A stretch of 55,797 bases of DNA from Ideonella sp. (lineage in GTDB: Bacteria; Pseudomonadota; Gammaproteobacteria; Burkholderiales; Burkholderiaceae_C). Location: positions 1 to 55,797 of the forward strand of contig JALOSQ010000005.1 in NCBI GenBank assembly GCA_025458335.1. Direction: 5' to 3'. The stretch's first letter is position 1. Each line of letters begins with the position of its first letter. Positions 46,123 through 55,797 of this stretch are shown piece by piece. The position numbers and the translations under genes are program-made. The notes under the pieces are model-generated. The model made no database searches, was not told where the DNA came from, and worked only from the letters and a program-made list of their open reading frames with translations.

Positions 46123-46758
46123 TCAGCCGACCGAAGTCCAGCGCACGTCCCAGCGGCCTGCGCGCCAATTCTGCAGCCACATCAGCGCGACCAACGACTT
46201 GGCGTCCGTGAGTACGCCAGCTGCCGCCTGGCGGTCCAGCGCCTCCTCGCTCGCGACCACGACGTCGAGGAATTCCCCCTCGTCCAGCTGGCGGCGTCCC
46301 GTCGACAGGCCGCGCGCGAACCAGACTTCGATGAACTCGTCGCTGTAGGCGATCGCGTTATGGAGCACGCCCGCCCGCGCCCACTCCGCCGCCTGGTACC
46401 CGGTCTCCTCCTCCAGCTCGCGCCTGGCGCAGGACAGCGGAGGTTCCCCATGCGCCAGCTTGCCCGCCGGGAACTCGAGCATCACGCGCCCCATGGGGTG
46501 CCTGTACTGCCGCTCCACGACGAGCCGTCCGTCGTCCAGGATCGGCACGATCACCACTGCCCCTGGGTGCAGGATGTACTCGCGCCAAGCCTCCCGCGCG
46601 TCCGGTAGACGCACGCGGTCTCGCCGCACGTGCAGGAAGCTGCCCTGGTAGGCGATGGCGGACTCGACCGTGTGCTCCACGAGGTGCGGCGCTTGACCGT
46701 CGAAGTCCGCCGCGTCGTCGTCGTTCGGCGAGCCTCCGGCCGGCCCGTCGGTCGTCAT
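46123..46758 (-). CDS. NUDIX hydrolase, ADP-ribose pyrophosphatase type
   Basis: A 211-aa NUDIX protein. The Nudix box is intact: GKLAHGEPPLSCARREL, then EEETGY. The preceding EFPA and the N-terminal YRHPMGRVMLEFPAG are typical of the ADP-ribose/ADP-sugar branch (NudF-like). The ATG at 46758 overlaps the DUF2818 stop (ATGA), so translation is coupled. Placement downstream of nuoN suggests co-regulation with NADH oxidation, although a functional tie to NAD turnover is only inferred. Confidence 0.88.
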   Translation of the reverse strand: MTTDGPAGGSPNDDDAADFDGQAPHLVEHTVESAIAYQGSFLHVRRDRVRLPDAREAWREYILHPGAVVIVPILDDGRLVVERQYRHPMGRVMLEFPAGKLAHGEPPLSCARRELEEETGYQAAEWARAGVLHNAIAYSDEFIEVWFARGLSTGRRQLDEGEFLDVVVASEEALDRQAAAGVLTDAKSLVALMWLQNWRAGRWDVRWTSVG

Positions 46759-47057
46759 TCGGGCGCCCTCCGGAGGTAACGCCAAACGAATCCCGGGAAC
46801 GCAAGGGTCAGGAACAGGCATCCGAACGCCGCGTAAAACTCCCAGGACTGCGCGTGCCACTGACCCAGCCGCGTCTCGAGCAGCACCCCGAGCCCGATCG
46901 CGAGCAGGCCAAGCAGCAGCAGTTCGAGCAGCCGCCAGGCGACCGGCTTCGGGCTGCGTCGGGGACCCAGCAACAGCAGGCGCTCGGTCAGGAACGGCAG
47001 GTTGGCCGCCAGCGCCATCACCACCAGCACCAGCCAAACGGCAGCATCACCGGGCAC
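46755..47057 (-). CDS. DUF2818-family membrane protein
   Basis: A 100-aa protein with hydrophobic segments at about residues 6-25, 40-60 and 72-90, of the DUF2818 family found after nuoN in Burkholderiales. It uses a GTG start at 47057 with GGAG 8 bases upstream. The function is unknown; conservation of place suggests a role with complex I. The stop overlaps the NUDIX start. Confidence 0.82.
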   Translation of the reverse strand: MPGDAAVWLVLVVMALAANLPFLTERLLLLGPRRSPKPVAWRLLELLLLGLLAIGLGVLLETRLGQWHAQSWEFYAAFGCLFLTLAFPGFVWRYLRRAPE

Positions 47058-47124
47058 CAGCAGGACTCCTCGGGCAGTCGCTCACCCCAGATCGCATGTG
47101 GTGACGGACCCGAAGGCAGCCGCC

Positions 47125-48612
47125 TCAGGTTCCGAGCGCCTGCACGATCGCCTGCGCGCACAGCGCCATCAGGCCGCCCGGCAGCAGGCCGAACACCACC
47201 ACCGCGGCACCGTTGAGCGTGAGCAGCGTCCGGACCTCGCCCGTGCTCTCGATCGGGGCGTCATCCACCGGCGGGTCGAAGAACATGACCTTGACGACGC
47301 GCAGGTAGTAGAAGGCGCCGACCAGGGACAGGACCACTGCCGCCACGGCGAGCCACAGGTAGGCCGGCACGTTCGTCGTGACCAGGGCCTGCAGCACCGC
47401 CACCTTGGCGTAGAAGCCCACCATCGGCGGGATACCGGCGAGCGAGAACATGAAGATGGCCATCACGCCGGCATACCAGGGGCTGCGGCGCGCAAGCCCG
47501 GCCAGGTCGGAGATCTGCTCGGATTCGAAGCCCTGACGCGACAGCAGCATGATCAGCCCGAACGTGCCCAGCGTGGTGAGCACGTAGGTGACCGCATAGA
47601 ACATCGCGGAGCTGTAGGCATTGGCCGCCGAGAGGGTGTTGCCGTTCACCACGCCGGCCGTCAGGCCGAGGAGCATGAAGCCGACCTGCGAGATCGTCGA
47701 GTAGGCCAGCATCCGCTTGAGGTTGCTCTGCGCGATCGCGGCGAGATTGCCGATCAGCAGGGACGCCAGGGCCATCACGACCAGCATCTGCTGCCAGTCG
47801 AAGGCCAGCCCGATCATGCCCTCGACCAGAAGCCGCACGGTGATCGCGAAGGCCGCCAGCTTGGGCGCGCCGCCGATCAGCAGGGTCACGGCGGTGGGGG
47901 CCCCCTGGTACACGTCGGGCACCCACATGTGGAACGGCACGGCCCCGAGCTTGAAGCCCAGCCCCGCGACCACGAACACGATGCCGAAGATCAGCACCGA
48001 CTTGTTGATCTGTCCCCCCAGGATCGCCTGGTACACCTCGGGGATCGACAGGGAGCCCGTTGCGCCGTAGAGCATCGAAAGCCCGTAGAGCAGGAAGCCG
48101 CTGGCCAACGCCCCGAGCACGAAGTACTTCATCGCCGCCTCGGTCGCCGGCGGGTGGTCGCGCCGCAGCGCCACCAGCGCGTACAGCGACAGGCTCATCA
48201 GCTCGAGCCCGAGGTAGACGACCAGGAAGTGGTTCGCCGACACCATGACCAGGATGCCGAGCAGGACGAACATGCTCAGCGTGAAGAGCTCGCCCTTGAG
48301 GAGATCACGCTTCTCGGCATACGGGCGCGCGTAGGCCAGGGTGATCATCACCGCCAGCGTCGCGAAGAACCCGAGCAGCGACCCCATCGGGTCGGCGACG
48401 ACCATGCCCTGCATCGCGTACTTGGTGACGCCGTCGGTGAAATCCTGCAGAAGCAGCAGCGCCACCGCCGCGAGCGAGGCCTGCACGACCAGGTAGGTGG
48501 GCGTGCGCCGGGGATGGCGGACCCACAGGTCGAACAGCGTGACGAACAGCGCCATCACCAGCAGCAGCAGGTGGGGGAGGACGCCGTCCCAGTTCATGTC
48601 ATTCATCGTCAT
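47125..48612 (-). CDS. nuoN: NADH-quinone oxidoreductase subunit N
   Basis: Antiporter-like membrane subunit of complex I. The 495-aa protein has about fourteen hydrophobic helices. Segments such as [19 protein letters not shown] (conserved Glu in TM5) and [20 protein letters not shown] (conserved Lys and the proton-path His region) are diagnostic, as is [16 protein letters not shown]. Several ATGs lie near the start (48612, 48606, 48597); the first is used. It lies 13 bp after nuoM. Confidence 0.96.
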   Translation of the reverse strand: MTMNDMNWDGVLPHLLLLVMALFVTLFDLWVRHPRRTPTYLVVQASLAAVALLLLQDFTDGVTKYAMQGMVVADPMGSLLGFFATLAVMITLAYARPYAEKRDLLKGELFTLSMFVLLGILVMVSANHFLVVYLGLELMSLSLYALVALRRDHPPATEAAMKYFVLGALASGFLLYGLSMLYGATGSLSIPEVYQAILGGQINKSVLIFGIVFVVAGLGFKLGAVPFHMWVPDVYQGAPTAVTLLIGGAPKLAAFAITVRLLVEGMIGLAFDWQQMLVVMALASLLIGNLAAIAQSNLKRMLAYSTISQVGFMLLGLTAGVVNGNTLSAANAYSSAMFYAVTYVLTTLGTFGLIMLLSRQGFESEQISDLAGLARRSPWYAGVMAIFMFSLAGIPPMVGFYAKVAVLQALVTTNVPAYLWLAVAAVVLSLVGAFYYLRVVKVMFFDPPVDDAPIESTGEVRTLLTLNGAAVVVFGLLPGGLMALCAQAIVQALGT

Positions 48613-48625
48613 CGCGCGGCCCCGC

Positions 48626-50101
48626 TCAGTTCAGCTTGGACTCGCCGACGTGGCGGATCAACTCGTTCACGGACACGCTCATCACGTCGGTGAACGGCTT
48701 GGGATAGACACCCATCCACAGCACCGCGACCGCGAGCACGGCCAGCATGAAGAACTCCCGGGCGTTGATGTCGTTCAGGGCGCGCACCTGGTCGTTCGCG
48801 ACGTCGCCGAAATAAACGCGCTTGACCATCCAGAGCGTGTAGGCGGCCCCGAAGATCAGCGTGGTCGCGGCCAGCAGACCGATCCAGAAGTTGACCTTGA
48901 CGGCCCCGAGGATGACCATCCACTCGCCGACGAAGCCGGCGGTGCCTGGCAATCCGCAGTTGGCCATCGCGAACAGAACGGCAAAGGCGGTGAACCTGGG
49001 CATCGTGTTGACCACGCCACCGTAGTCTGCGATCTGCCGCGAGTGCATGCGGTCGTACAGCACCCCGATGCACAGGAACATCGCCCCGGAGACGAAGCCG
49101 TGCGCGATCATCTGCACGATCGCCCCGGAGATGCCCAGTTCATTGAAAAGGAAGAAGCCCAGGGTCACGAAGCCCATGTGCGCGATCGACGAGTACGCGA
49201 CCAGCTTTTTCATGTCCTGCTGGACCAGCGCCACCAGGCCGATGTAGAGCACCGCGACGAGGGACAGGGCCATGATGAACCACGCCCACTCGCGGCTTGC
49301 ATCCGGCGCGATCGGCAGCGAGAAGCGCAGGAAGCCGTAGGCACCGAGCTTCAGCATGATCGCCGCCAGCACCACCGAGCCGCCGGTCGGCGCCTCGACG
49401 TGGGCGTCGGGTAGCCAGGTGTGGACGGGCCACATCGGGACCTTGACCGCGAACGCCGCGAAGAACGCGAAGAACAGCAGGGTCTGCGCGAGGCTTCCGA
49501 GCGGCAGGTCGTGCCAGGTCGCCAGGTCGAAACTGCCGCCCGACTTGAAGTACAGGTACATCAACGCCACCAGCATCAACAGCGAGCCGGCCAGCGTGTA
49601 GAGGAAGAACTTGAAGGCCGCGTACACCCGGCGCGGGCCGCCCCAGACGCCGATGATGATGTACATCGGGATCAGCGTCGCCTCGAAGAAGACGTAGAAC
49701 AGCAGTCCGTCGAGCGCGCTGAACACCCCGATCATGATCCCGGACAGGATCAGGAACGCGCCCATGTACTGGTTCACGCGCTCGGTGACGACCTCCCAGC
49801 CGGCGATCACCACGATCACCGTCATGAAGGCCGTCAGCAGCACGAACCAGACCGAGAGCCCGTCGACCCCGAGGTGGTAGTGGACGTTCAGGCGCTCGAT
49901 CCAGGTCACTCGCTCGACGAACTGCATCGCAGCCGTCGAGGTGTCGAAACCGGTGATCAGCGGCACCGTCACGAAGAACGACAGGAGTGCCGCGACCAAC
50001 GCCATCCAGCGCACGGCGTTGGCGTTCTCGTCGCGCCCGAGGGCCAGCAGCACCAGACCGCTGGCGATCGGCAGCCAGATGGCAGCGCTCAACAGACCCA
50101 T
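48626..50101 (-). CDS. nuoM: NADH-quinone oxidoreductase subunit M
   Basis: Antiporter-like subunit of complex I, 491 aa with about fourteen helices. The conserved [17 protein letters not shown] holds the TM5 Glu, [20 protein letters not shown] holds the TM7 Lys region, and [17 protein letters not shown] follows. GGGAG lies just before the ATG at 50101. It is flanked by nuoL (25 bp) and nuoN (13 bp) in one operon. Confidence 0.97.
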   Translation of the reverse strand: MGLLSAAIWLPIASGLVLLALGRDENANAVRWMALVAALLSFFVTVPLITGFDTSTAAMQFVERVTWIERLNVHYHLGVDGLSVWFVLLTAFMTVIVVIAGWEVVTERVNQYMGAFLILSGIMIGVFSALDGLLFYVFFEATLIPMYIIIGVWGGPRRVYAAFKFFLYTLAGSLLMLVALMYLYFKSGGSFDLATWHDLPLGSLAQTLLFFAFFAAFAVKVPMWPVHTWLPDAHVEAPTGGSVVLAAIMLKLGAYGFLRFSLPIAPDASREWAWFIMALSLVAVLYIGLVALVQQDMKKLVAYSSIAHMGFVTLGFFLFNELGISGAIVQMIAHGFVSGAMFLCIGVLYDRMHSRQIADYGGVVNTMPRFTAFAVLFAMANCGLPGTAGFVGEWMVILGAVKVNFWIGLLAATTLIFGAAYTLWMVKRVYFGDVANDQVRALNDINAREFFMLAVLAVAVLWMGVYPKPFTDVMSVSVNELIRHVGESKLN

Positions 50102-50126
50102 GATCTCCCTTCGACGTCGAACGCGC

Positions 50127-52151
<2,025 letters not shown>

Positions 52152-52156
52152 GGGCA

Positions 52157-52474
52157 TCAACCCTTGAGGGTGTCGAGTTCCTCGACGTTGATCGAGGCTC
52201 GGTTGCGGAACAGCACGACCAGGATCGCCAGGCCGATCGCGGACTCGGCCGCAGCGACCGTGAGGATGAAGAACACGAACACCTGTCCCGCCATGTCACC
52301 GAGGAAATGCGAGAACGCGATGAAGTTCAGGTTCACTGCCAGCAGCATCAGCTCGATGGCCATCAACAGCACGATGAGGTTCTTCCGGTTCAGGAAGATG
52401 CCCACCACCGAGATCGCGAACAGGATGGCGCCGAGCGACAGGAAGTGGCCAAGCGTCAGGGGCCCGAGACTCAT
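52157..52474 (-). CDS. nuoK: NADH-quinone oxidoreductase subunit K
   Basis: Three-helix membrane subunit of complex I, 105 aa. Conserved glutamates are seen in [18 protein letters not shown] and in [17 protein letters not shown]. The ATG overlaps the nuoJ stop (ATGA), and the stop abuts nuoL, so the J-K-L series is translationally coupled. Confidence 0.96.
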   Translation of the reverse strand: MSLGPLTLGHFLSLGAILFAISVVGIFLNRKNLIVLLMAIELMLLAVNLNFIAFSHFLGDMAGQVFVFFILTVAAAESAIGLAILVVLFRNRASINVEELDTLKG

Positions 52475-53133
52475 GCCTGGCCCCCCTTTGCGGCCGGGTC
52501 CGCCGGCGGATCTTCGCCAGCGGCCTTGATGGCCCCCGGCGCGACATTCGGCGGCAGCTTCACGATCTTCAGCCGCTCGGCTTTCTTGACCTTGACCTGC
52601 TCGGCCGGATCCAGGTACTTCGAGTCCTTGCGGCGGCGCAGCGTGAGCGCGATCGCGGCGATGATCGCCACCAGCAACAGCACGGCCGCGATCTGCAGGG
52701 GATACAGGTACTGCGTGTAGATCTCGATGCCGAGCACGCGCGTGTTGCCGAGCTCCGCGATGGCCGGATCCGAAGGTGCCGGGGTGCTGAGCCGGAAGCC
52801 GCCGAGCAGCACCGCCGACATCTGCAGCGCGATCACCACCCCGACGGCGGCGGCGATCCAGGCGTGCCGCCAGAAACCCTTGCGCAGGTCGTCCACGTTG
52901 ATGTCGAGCATCATCACGACGAAGAGGAACAGCACCATCACCGCACCGACGTACACCAGCACCAGCGTGATGGCGAGGAACTCCGCCTGCAGCATCATCC
53001 AGATGCACGCCGCACTGAAGAACGCGAGCACGAGAAACAGCGCCGCATGCACCGTGCTGCGGGAGGTGATGACGCGCAATGCGGCCAGCAGCAGCACGGC
53101 CGAGAAGACATAGAAGAGGACGGTCGTCGTCAT
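52471..53133 (-). CDS. nuoJ: NADH-quinone oxidoreductase subunit J
   Basis: Five-helix membrane subunit, 220 aa. [21 protein letters not shown] is the conserved TM3 with the pi-bulge region. After about residue 170 there is a charged C-terminal tail ([19 protein letters not shown]) followed by an Ala/Pro stretch; such a tail is common in betaproteobacteria. It starts 171 bp after nuoI, the only large gap in this operon. Confidence 0.95.
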   Translation of the reverse strand: MTTTVLFYVFSAVLLLAALRVITSRSTVHAALFLVLAFFSAACIWMMLQAEFLAITLVLVYVGAVMVLFLFVVMMLDINVDDLRKGFWRHAWIAAAVGVVIALQMSAVLLGGFRLSTPAPSDPAIAELGNTRVLGIEIYTQYLYPLQIAAVLLLVAIIAAIALTLRRRKDSKYLDPAEQVKVKKAERLKIVKLPPNVAPGAIKAAGEDPPADPAAKGGQA

Positions 53134-53304
53134 GGTGTGGGTTCAGCGCGGTGCGCGGTGAGGTGGCGGCCGGAGGCGCCTTGGCCCGTCGGGCACAAGG
53201 CGAGAGCCCGCAAGCTCGGGCCCCGCGGATGGCGCGTACTGGTGCGCGACCCGCGGCGAGACGGCGCAAGCCATACGCCGCCCTCCTCCTCCGAACGCCG
53301 GACC
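53134..53304. other. Structured spacer between nuoI and nuoJ
   Basis: 171 bp with no supported gene. It contains an 11-bp hairpin with a one-base bulge (53177-53202, arms CGCCTTGGCCC and GGGCACAAGGCG), a smaller hairpin GCCCG/CGGGC (53206-53221), and flanking CCGCGG repeats (53223-53228, 53251-53256) enclosing CGCG pairs. Elsewhere in the operon neighbouring genes overlap or lie at most 26 bp apart. Confidence 0.55.
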
Positions 53305-53802
53305 TCAGCGGTACCGGGCGTCTGCTTCCTTATTGGCGGCGATTTCCTTTTCGTAGCGATCACCCACGGCCAGCAGCATGTCCTTCGTGAAGTAAAGGTC
53401 CCCGCGCTTCTCGCCGTGGTACTCGAAGATGTGGGTCTCGACGATCGAGTCGACCGGGCAACTCTCCTCGCAGAACCCGCAGAAGATGCATTTGGTCAGG
53501 TCGATGTCGTAGCGGGTCGTGCGGCGCGTCCCGTCGTCGCGCACGTCCGACTCGATCGTGATGGCCAGTGCCGGGCAGACCGCCTCGCACAACTTGCAGG
53601 CGATGCAACGCTCCTCCCCGTTCTCGTAGCGCCTGAGCGCATGCAAGCCGCGGAACCGCGGCGACAGGGGCGTCTTCTCCTCCGGGAACTGCACCGTGAT
53701 CTTCGGCCTGAAGAAGTGGCGGCCGGTGAGCGCCATGCCCTTCAGCAGCTCCGTGAGCATGTACGTGGAGAACAGGTCCTTCAGGGACGTGGAGGTCGAC
53801 AT
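53305..53802 (-). CDS. nuoI: NADH-quinone oxidoreductase subunit I
   Basis: Peripheral-arm ferredoxin-like subunit carrying two [4Fe-4S] clusters (N6a and N6b). The 165-aa protein has [12 protein letters not shown] and [12 protein letters not shown], with an N-terminal helix and the RYENGEERC lead-in. It sits 26 bp after nuoH. Confidence 0.97.
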   Translation of the reverse strand: MSTSTSLKDLFSTYMLTELLKGMALTGRHFFRPKITVQFPEEKTPLSPRFRGLHALRRYENGEERCIACKLCEAVCPALAITIESDVRDDGTRRTTRYDIDLTKCIFCGFCEESCPVDSIVETHIFEYHGEKRGDLYFTKDMLLAVGDRYEKEIAANKEADARYR

Positions 53803-53828
53803 GTCTCAGGCTCCCCAGGTCTCGTTGG

Positions 53829-54893
53829 TCACTGCCAGATGTTCCACGGCGACTGGATCCACAAACCCACGACCACCAGCCAGACAAGCGTGACCGGAAT
53901 GAACACCTTCCAGCCCAGGCGCATGATCTGGTCGTAGCGGAAGCGCGGGAAGGTCGCCCGCACCCACAGGAACACGGTGACGACACAGAAGACCTTGATG
54001 CCCAGCCAGATCCAGCCCGGAATCCAGTTGAACGGCGCGATGTCCAGCGGCGGCAGCCAGCCGCCGAGGAACAGCAGGACCGTGAGCATCGACACGAGGA
54101 TCATGTTCGCGTACTCGGCCAGGAAGAACATCGCGAACGACATCCCCGAGTACTCGACCATGTGGCCGGCCACGATCTCGGACTCGCCCTCGACCACGTC
54201 GAACGGGTGCCGGTTGGTCTCCGCGAGGCCCGAGATGAAGAAGACCACGAAGACCGGCAGCAGTGGCAGCCAGTTCCAGGACAGGAAGTTCAAGCCCATG
54301 TCGGCGAACATCCCCTTGTCCTGGCCCATCACGATGTCGGTGAGGTTCATGCTCGCCGAGACCATCAGCACGACCACGAGCGCGAAGCCCATCGCGATCT
54401 CGTAGCTGACCATCTGCGCCGATGCACGCAGCGCGCCGAGGAACGCGTATTTCGAGTTCGACGCCCACCCGGCGATGATGACGCCGTACACCTCGAGCGA
54501 GGTGATCGCCAGCAGGAACAGCAGCCCGGCATTGATGTTGGCCAGCGCGACGTCGGGCCCGAAGGGAATCACCACCCACGCCGCCAGCGCCGGCATGATG
54601 GTCATGACCGGCCCGATCAGGAACAGGCTGCGGTTGGCAGCCGACGGGAGGATGATCTCCTTGAAGATCAACTTGACGGCGTCGGCGATCGGGGTGAGCA
54701 GGCCCCAAGGGCCGACCCGATTGGGGCCGGGCCGGATCTGGGTCCAGCCGATCGCCTTGCGCTCCCACAGCGTCAGGTAGGCCACGCAGCCCATCAGCGG
54801 CAGCAGGACCGCGACGATCTTGATGAGCGTCCAGGCGACGGGCCACGCCCCGCCGAGCATCGAGGCTCCGAAGGTGTTGATCGAGTCGATCAT
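53829..54893 (-). CDS. nuoH: NADH-quinone oxidoreductase subunit H
   Basis: Membrane subunit at the quinone-binding site, 354 aa with about eight helices. The family signature [20 protein letters not shown] and the [17 protein letters not shown] loop are both clear. It lies 10 bp after nuoG and upstream of nuoI. Confidence 0.97.
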   Translation of the reverse strand: MIDSINTFGASMLGGAWPVAWTLIKIVAVLLPLMGCVAYLTLWERKAIGWTQIRPGPNRVGPWGLLTPIADAVKLIFKEIILPSAANRSLFLIGPVMTIMPALAAWVVIPFGPDVALANINAGLLFLLAITSLEVYGVIIAGWASNSKYAFLGALRASAQMVSYEIAMGFALVVVLMVSASMNLTDIVMGQDKGMFADMGLNFLSWNWLPLLPVFVVFFISGLAETNRHPFDVVEGESEIVAGHMVEYSGMSFAMFFLAEYANMILVSMLTVLLFLGGWLPPLDIAPFNWIPGWIWLGIKVFCVVTVFLWVRATFPRFRYDQIMRLGWKVFIPVTLVWLVVVGLWIQSPWNIWQ

Positions 54894-54903
54894 CCCGGCG
54901 ACC

Positions 54904-55797
54904 TCATGCTTCGACCGGCTGGGGTGCCGGGGTGCGCTCGACCGTCACGCCGCCGAACGCACCGCCGATCGGCGCCGTCAGAGGATGGCCGGCCGGGATG
55001 CGGACGACGCCAGGGGCCAACGACGGATCGTGCCGCGCCGGCAGCGTCGCCTCGCCCGTGTCGCCCGCGATGCGAACCCGGTCGCCCGGCGCCAGCTTCA
55101 AGGCGTTCCACAGGGCGCTGGGCAGCGAGGCCACGGGCGATCGGGCGTCGGCGGTCTGCTGGAGCGCGGGCGCGCGGCGCACGACGGGGTCGGTCCAGTG
55201 AATGGGCACGTCGGCGATCCGCTCCAGGCCCGCCGAGGTCGCGACCGTCGCGAGCCGGCGCCCGCCGGCATCGGCGGCCGGCCGGTTGCTCAGCCGGGCC
55301 GCCATCGCCTCGGCCCCGCCAGGCAGAGCCGCACGCAGCACGTCGTCGCTGGTCTCGAAGTCGAAGCCTGGCAGCCCGAGCAGGTTGCCCAGCACGCGAA
55401 GCACCTTCCAGCCAGGCCGGGCCTGGCCTTGCGGCCGCACCACGCCATGGAAGCCCTGCACCCGGCCTTCGGCGTTGACGAGGGTGCCGGAAGTCTCGGT
55501 GAACGGCGCGATCGGCAACATCACGTCGGCCGACTCGCTGACCGCCGAGCGAAACGCGGTCAGCGCCACCACCGTGTGCGCCGAATCCAGGGCGCCCCGC
55601 AGACGCGCCGGTTGCGCATGATCGAGCGCCGGCTCGACGTTCAGGAGGACGAAGGCCTTGACCGATCCCGCCATCATCGTGGCCGCATCCCGACCAGTGG
55701 ATGTCGCCGGCCGCGCACCGACCAGCTGTGCGCCGACCGAGTTGCCAGCGTCACCGAGGTAGCCCACGCGGGCGCCGGCGGCCTGCGCGATGGCGTC
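54904..55797 (-). CDS. nuoG: NADH-quinone oxidoreductase subunit G, C-terminal part
   Basis: Largest peripheral-arm subunit; only its last 297 or so residues lie in the window, because the frame stays open to the right edge. The visible part is the molybdopterin-oxidoreductase-like domain, with [20 protein letters not shown] and [20 protein letters not shown]. The N-terminal iron-sulfur region is outside. The GTG at 55767 is internal, since the codons before it continue the same protein. Confidence 0.93.
   Translation of the reverse strand, partial: DAIAQAAGARVGYLGDAGNSVGAQLVGARPATSTGRDAATMMAGSVKAFVLLNVEPALDHAQPARLRGALDSAHTVVALTAFRSAVSESADVMLPIAPFTETSGTLVNAEGRVQGFHGVVRPQGQARPGWKVLRVLGNLLGLPGFDFETSDDVLRAALPGGAEAMAARLSNRPAADAGGRRLATVATSAGLERIADVPIHWTDPVVRRAPALQQTADARSPVASLPSALWNALKLAPGDRVRIAGDTGEATLPARHDPSLAPGVVRIPAGHPLTAPIGGAFGGVTVERTPAPQPVEA

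Overview
This is a 55.8 kb window of GC-rich DNA (about 70% G+C by eye) from a betaproteobacterium, most likely a member of the Burkholderiales. The evidence is the neighbourhoods: an NADH dehydrogenase operon followed by DUF2818, NUDIX and DUF1178 genes, addB-addA next to trxA-rho-rpmE (type B L31), dnaX-ebfC-recR, and yhbY/rlmE-ftsH-folP-glmM. A genus cannot be fixed from the sequence. There are no transposases, integrases, phage genes, CRISPR arrays, tRNAs or rRNAs. It reads as core chromosome, and the only stable RNA recognised is the 4.5S signal recognition particle RNA.

Left part (1-17.5 kb): the 3' part of argG, a small secreted cytochrome c, a glycerophosphodiester phosphodiesterase, a six-domain FAS1 lipoprotein, murB and yajQ (divergent), a periplasmic retropepsin-like protease, an acuI-prpE pair (acrylyl-CoA reductase and propionyl-CoA synthetase), an NlpC/P60 peptidase, moaA, a damaged rnhA behind a methyltransferase gene, and gloB-mltD. 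The methyltransferase and gloB genes start on opposite strands from one shared CATG.

Middle part (17.5-46 kb): a MAPEG protein, recR-ebfC-dnaX, a divergent PurM-like gene, ffs (4.5S RNA), a pseudokinase-HDOD protein, the addA/addB recombination nuclease-helicase, trxA, a rho gene split by a 25-bp tandem duplication, rpmE2, a GT-C type membrane glycosyltransferase, the glmM-folP-ftsH-rlmE block with yhbY divergent, a CBS-domain protein, metY with an alpha/beta hydrolase, a YihY-family protein, a DUF2069 protein and an FAD-linked oxidase.

Right part (46-55.8 kb): DUF1178, NUDIX and DUF2818 genes and nuoN-M-L-K-J-I-H-G, all on the minus strand. nuoG runs off the right edge. Neighbouring nuo genes overlap or nearly touch, except for a 171-bp structured spacer between nuoI and nuoJ.

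Points that stand out: (1) rho and rnhA each carry a clean indel that breaks the frame, which is either real strain biology or a consensus error. (2) At least eight genes have a TANAAT-like hexamer ending only 6-7 nt before the ATG and no Shine-Dalgarno, suggesting widespread leaderless transcripts. (3) ffs is overlapped on the opposite strand by the end of the HDOD gene. No gene-free stretch exceeds 300 bases. The longest gaps are the rho leader (about 240 bp), 925-1106, 5522-5693 and 53134-53304, each described below.
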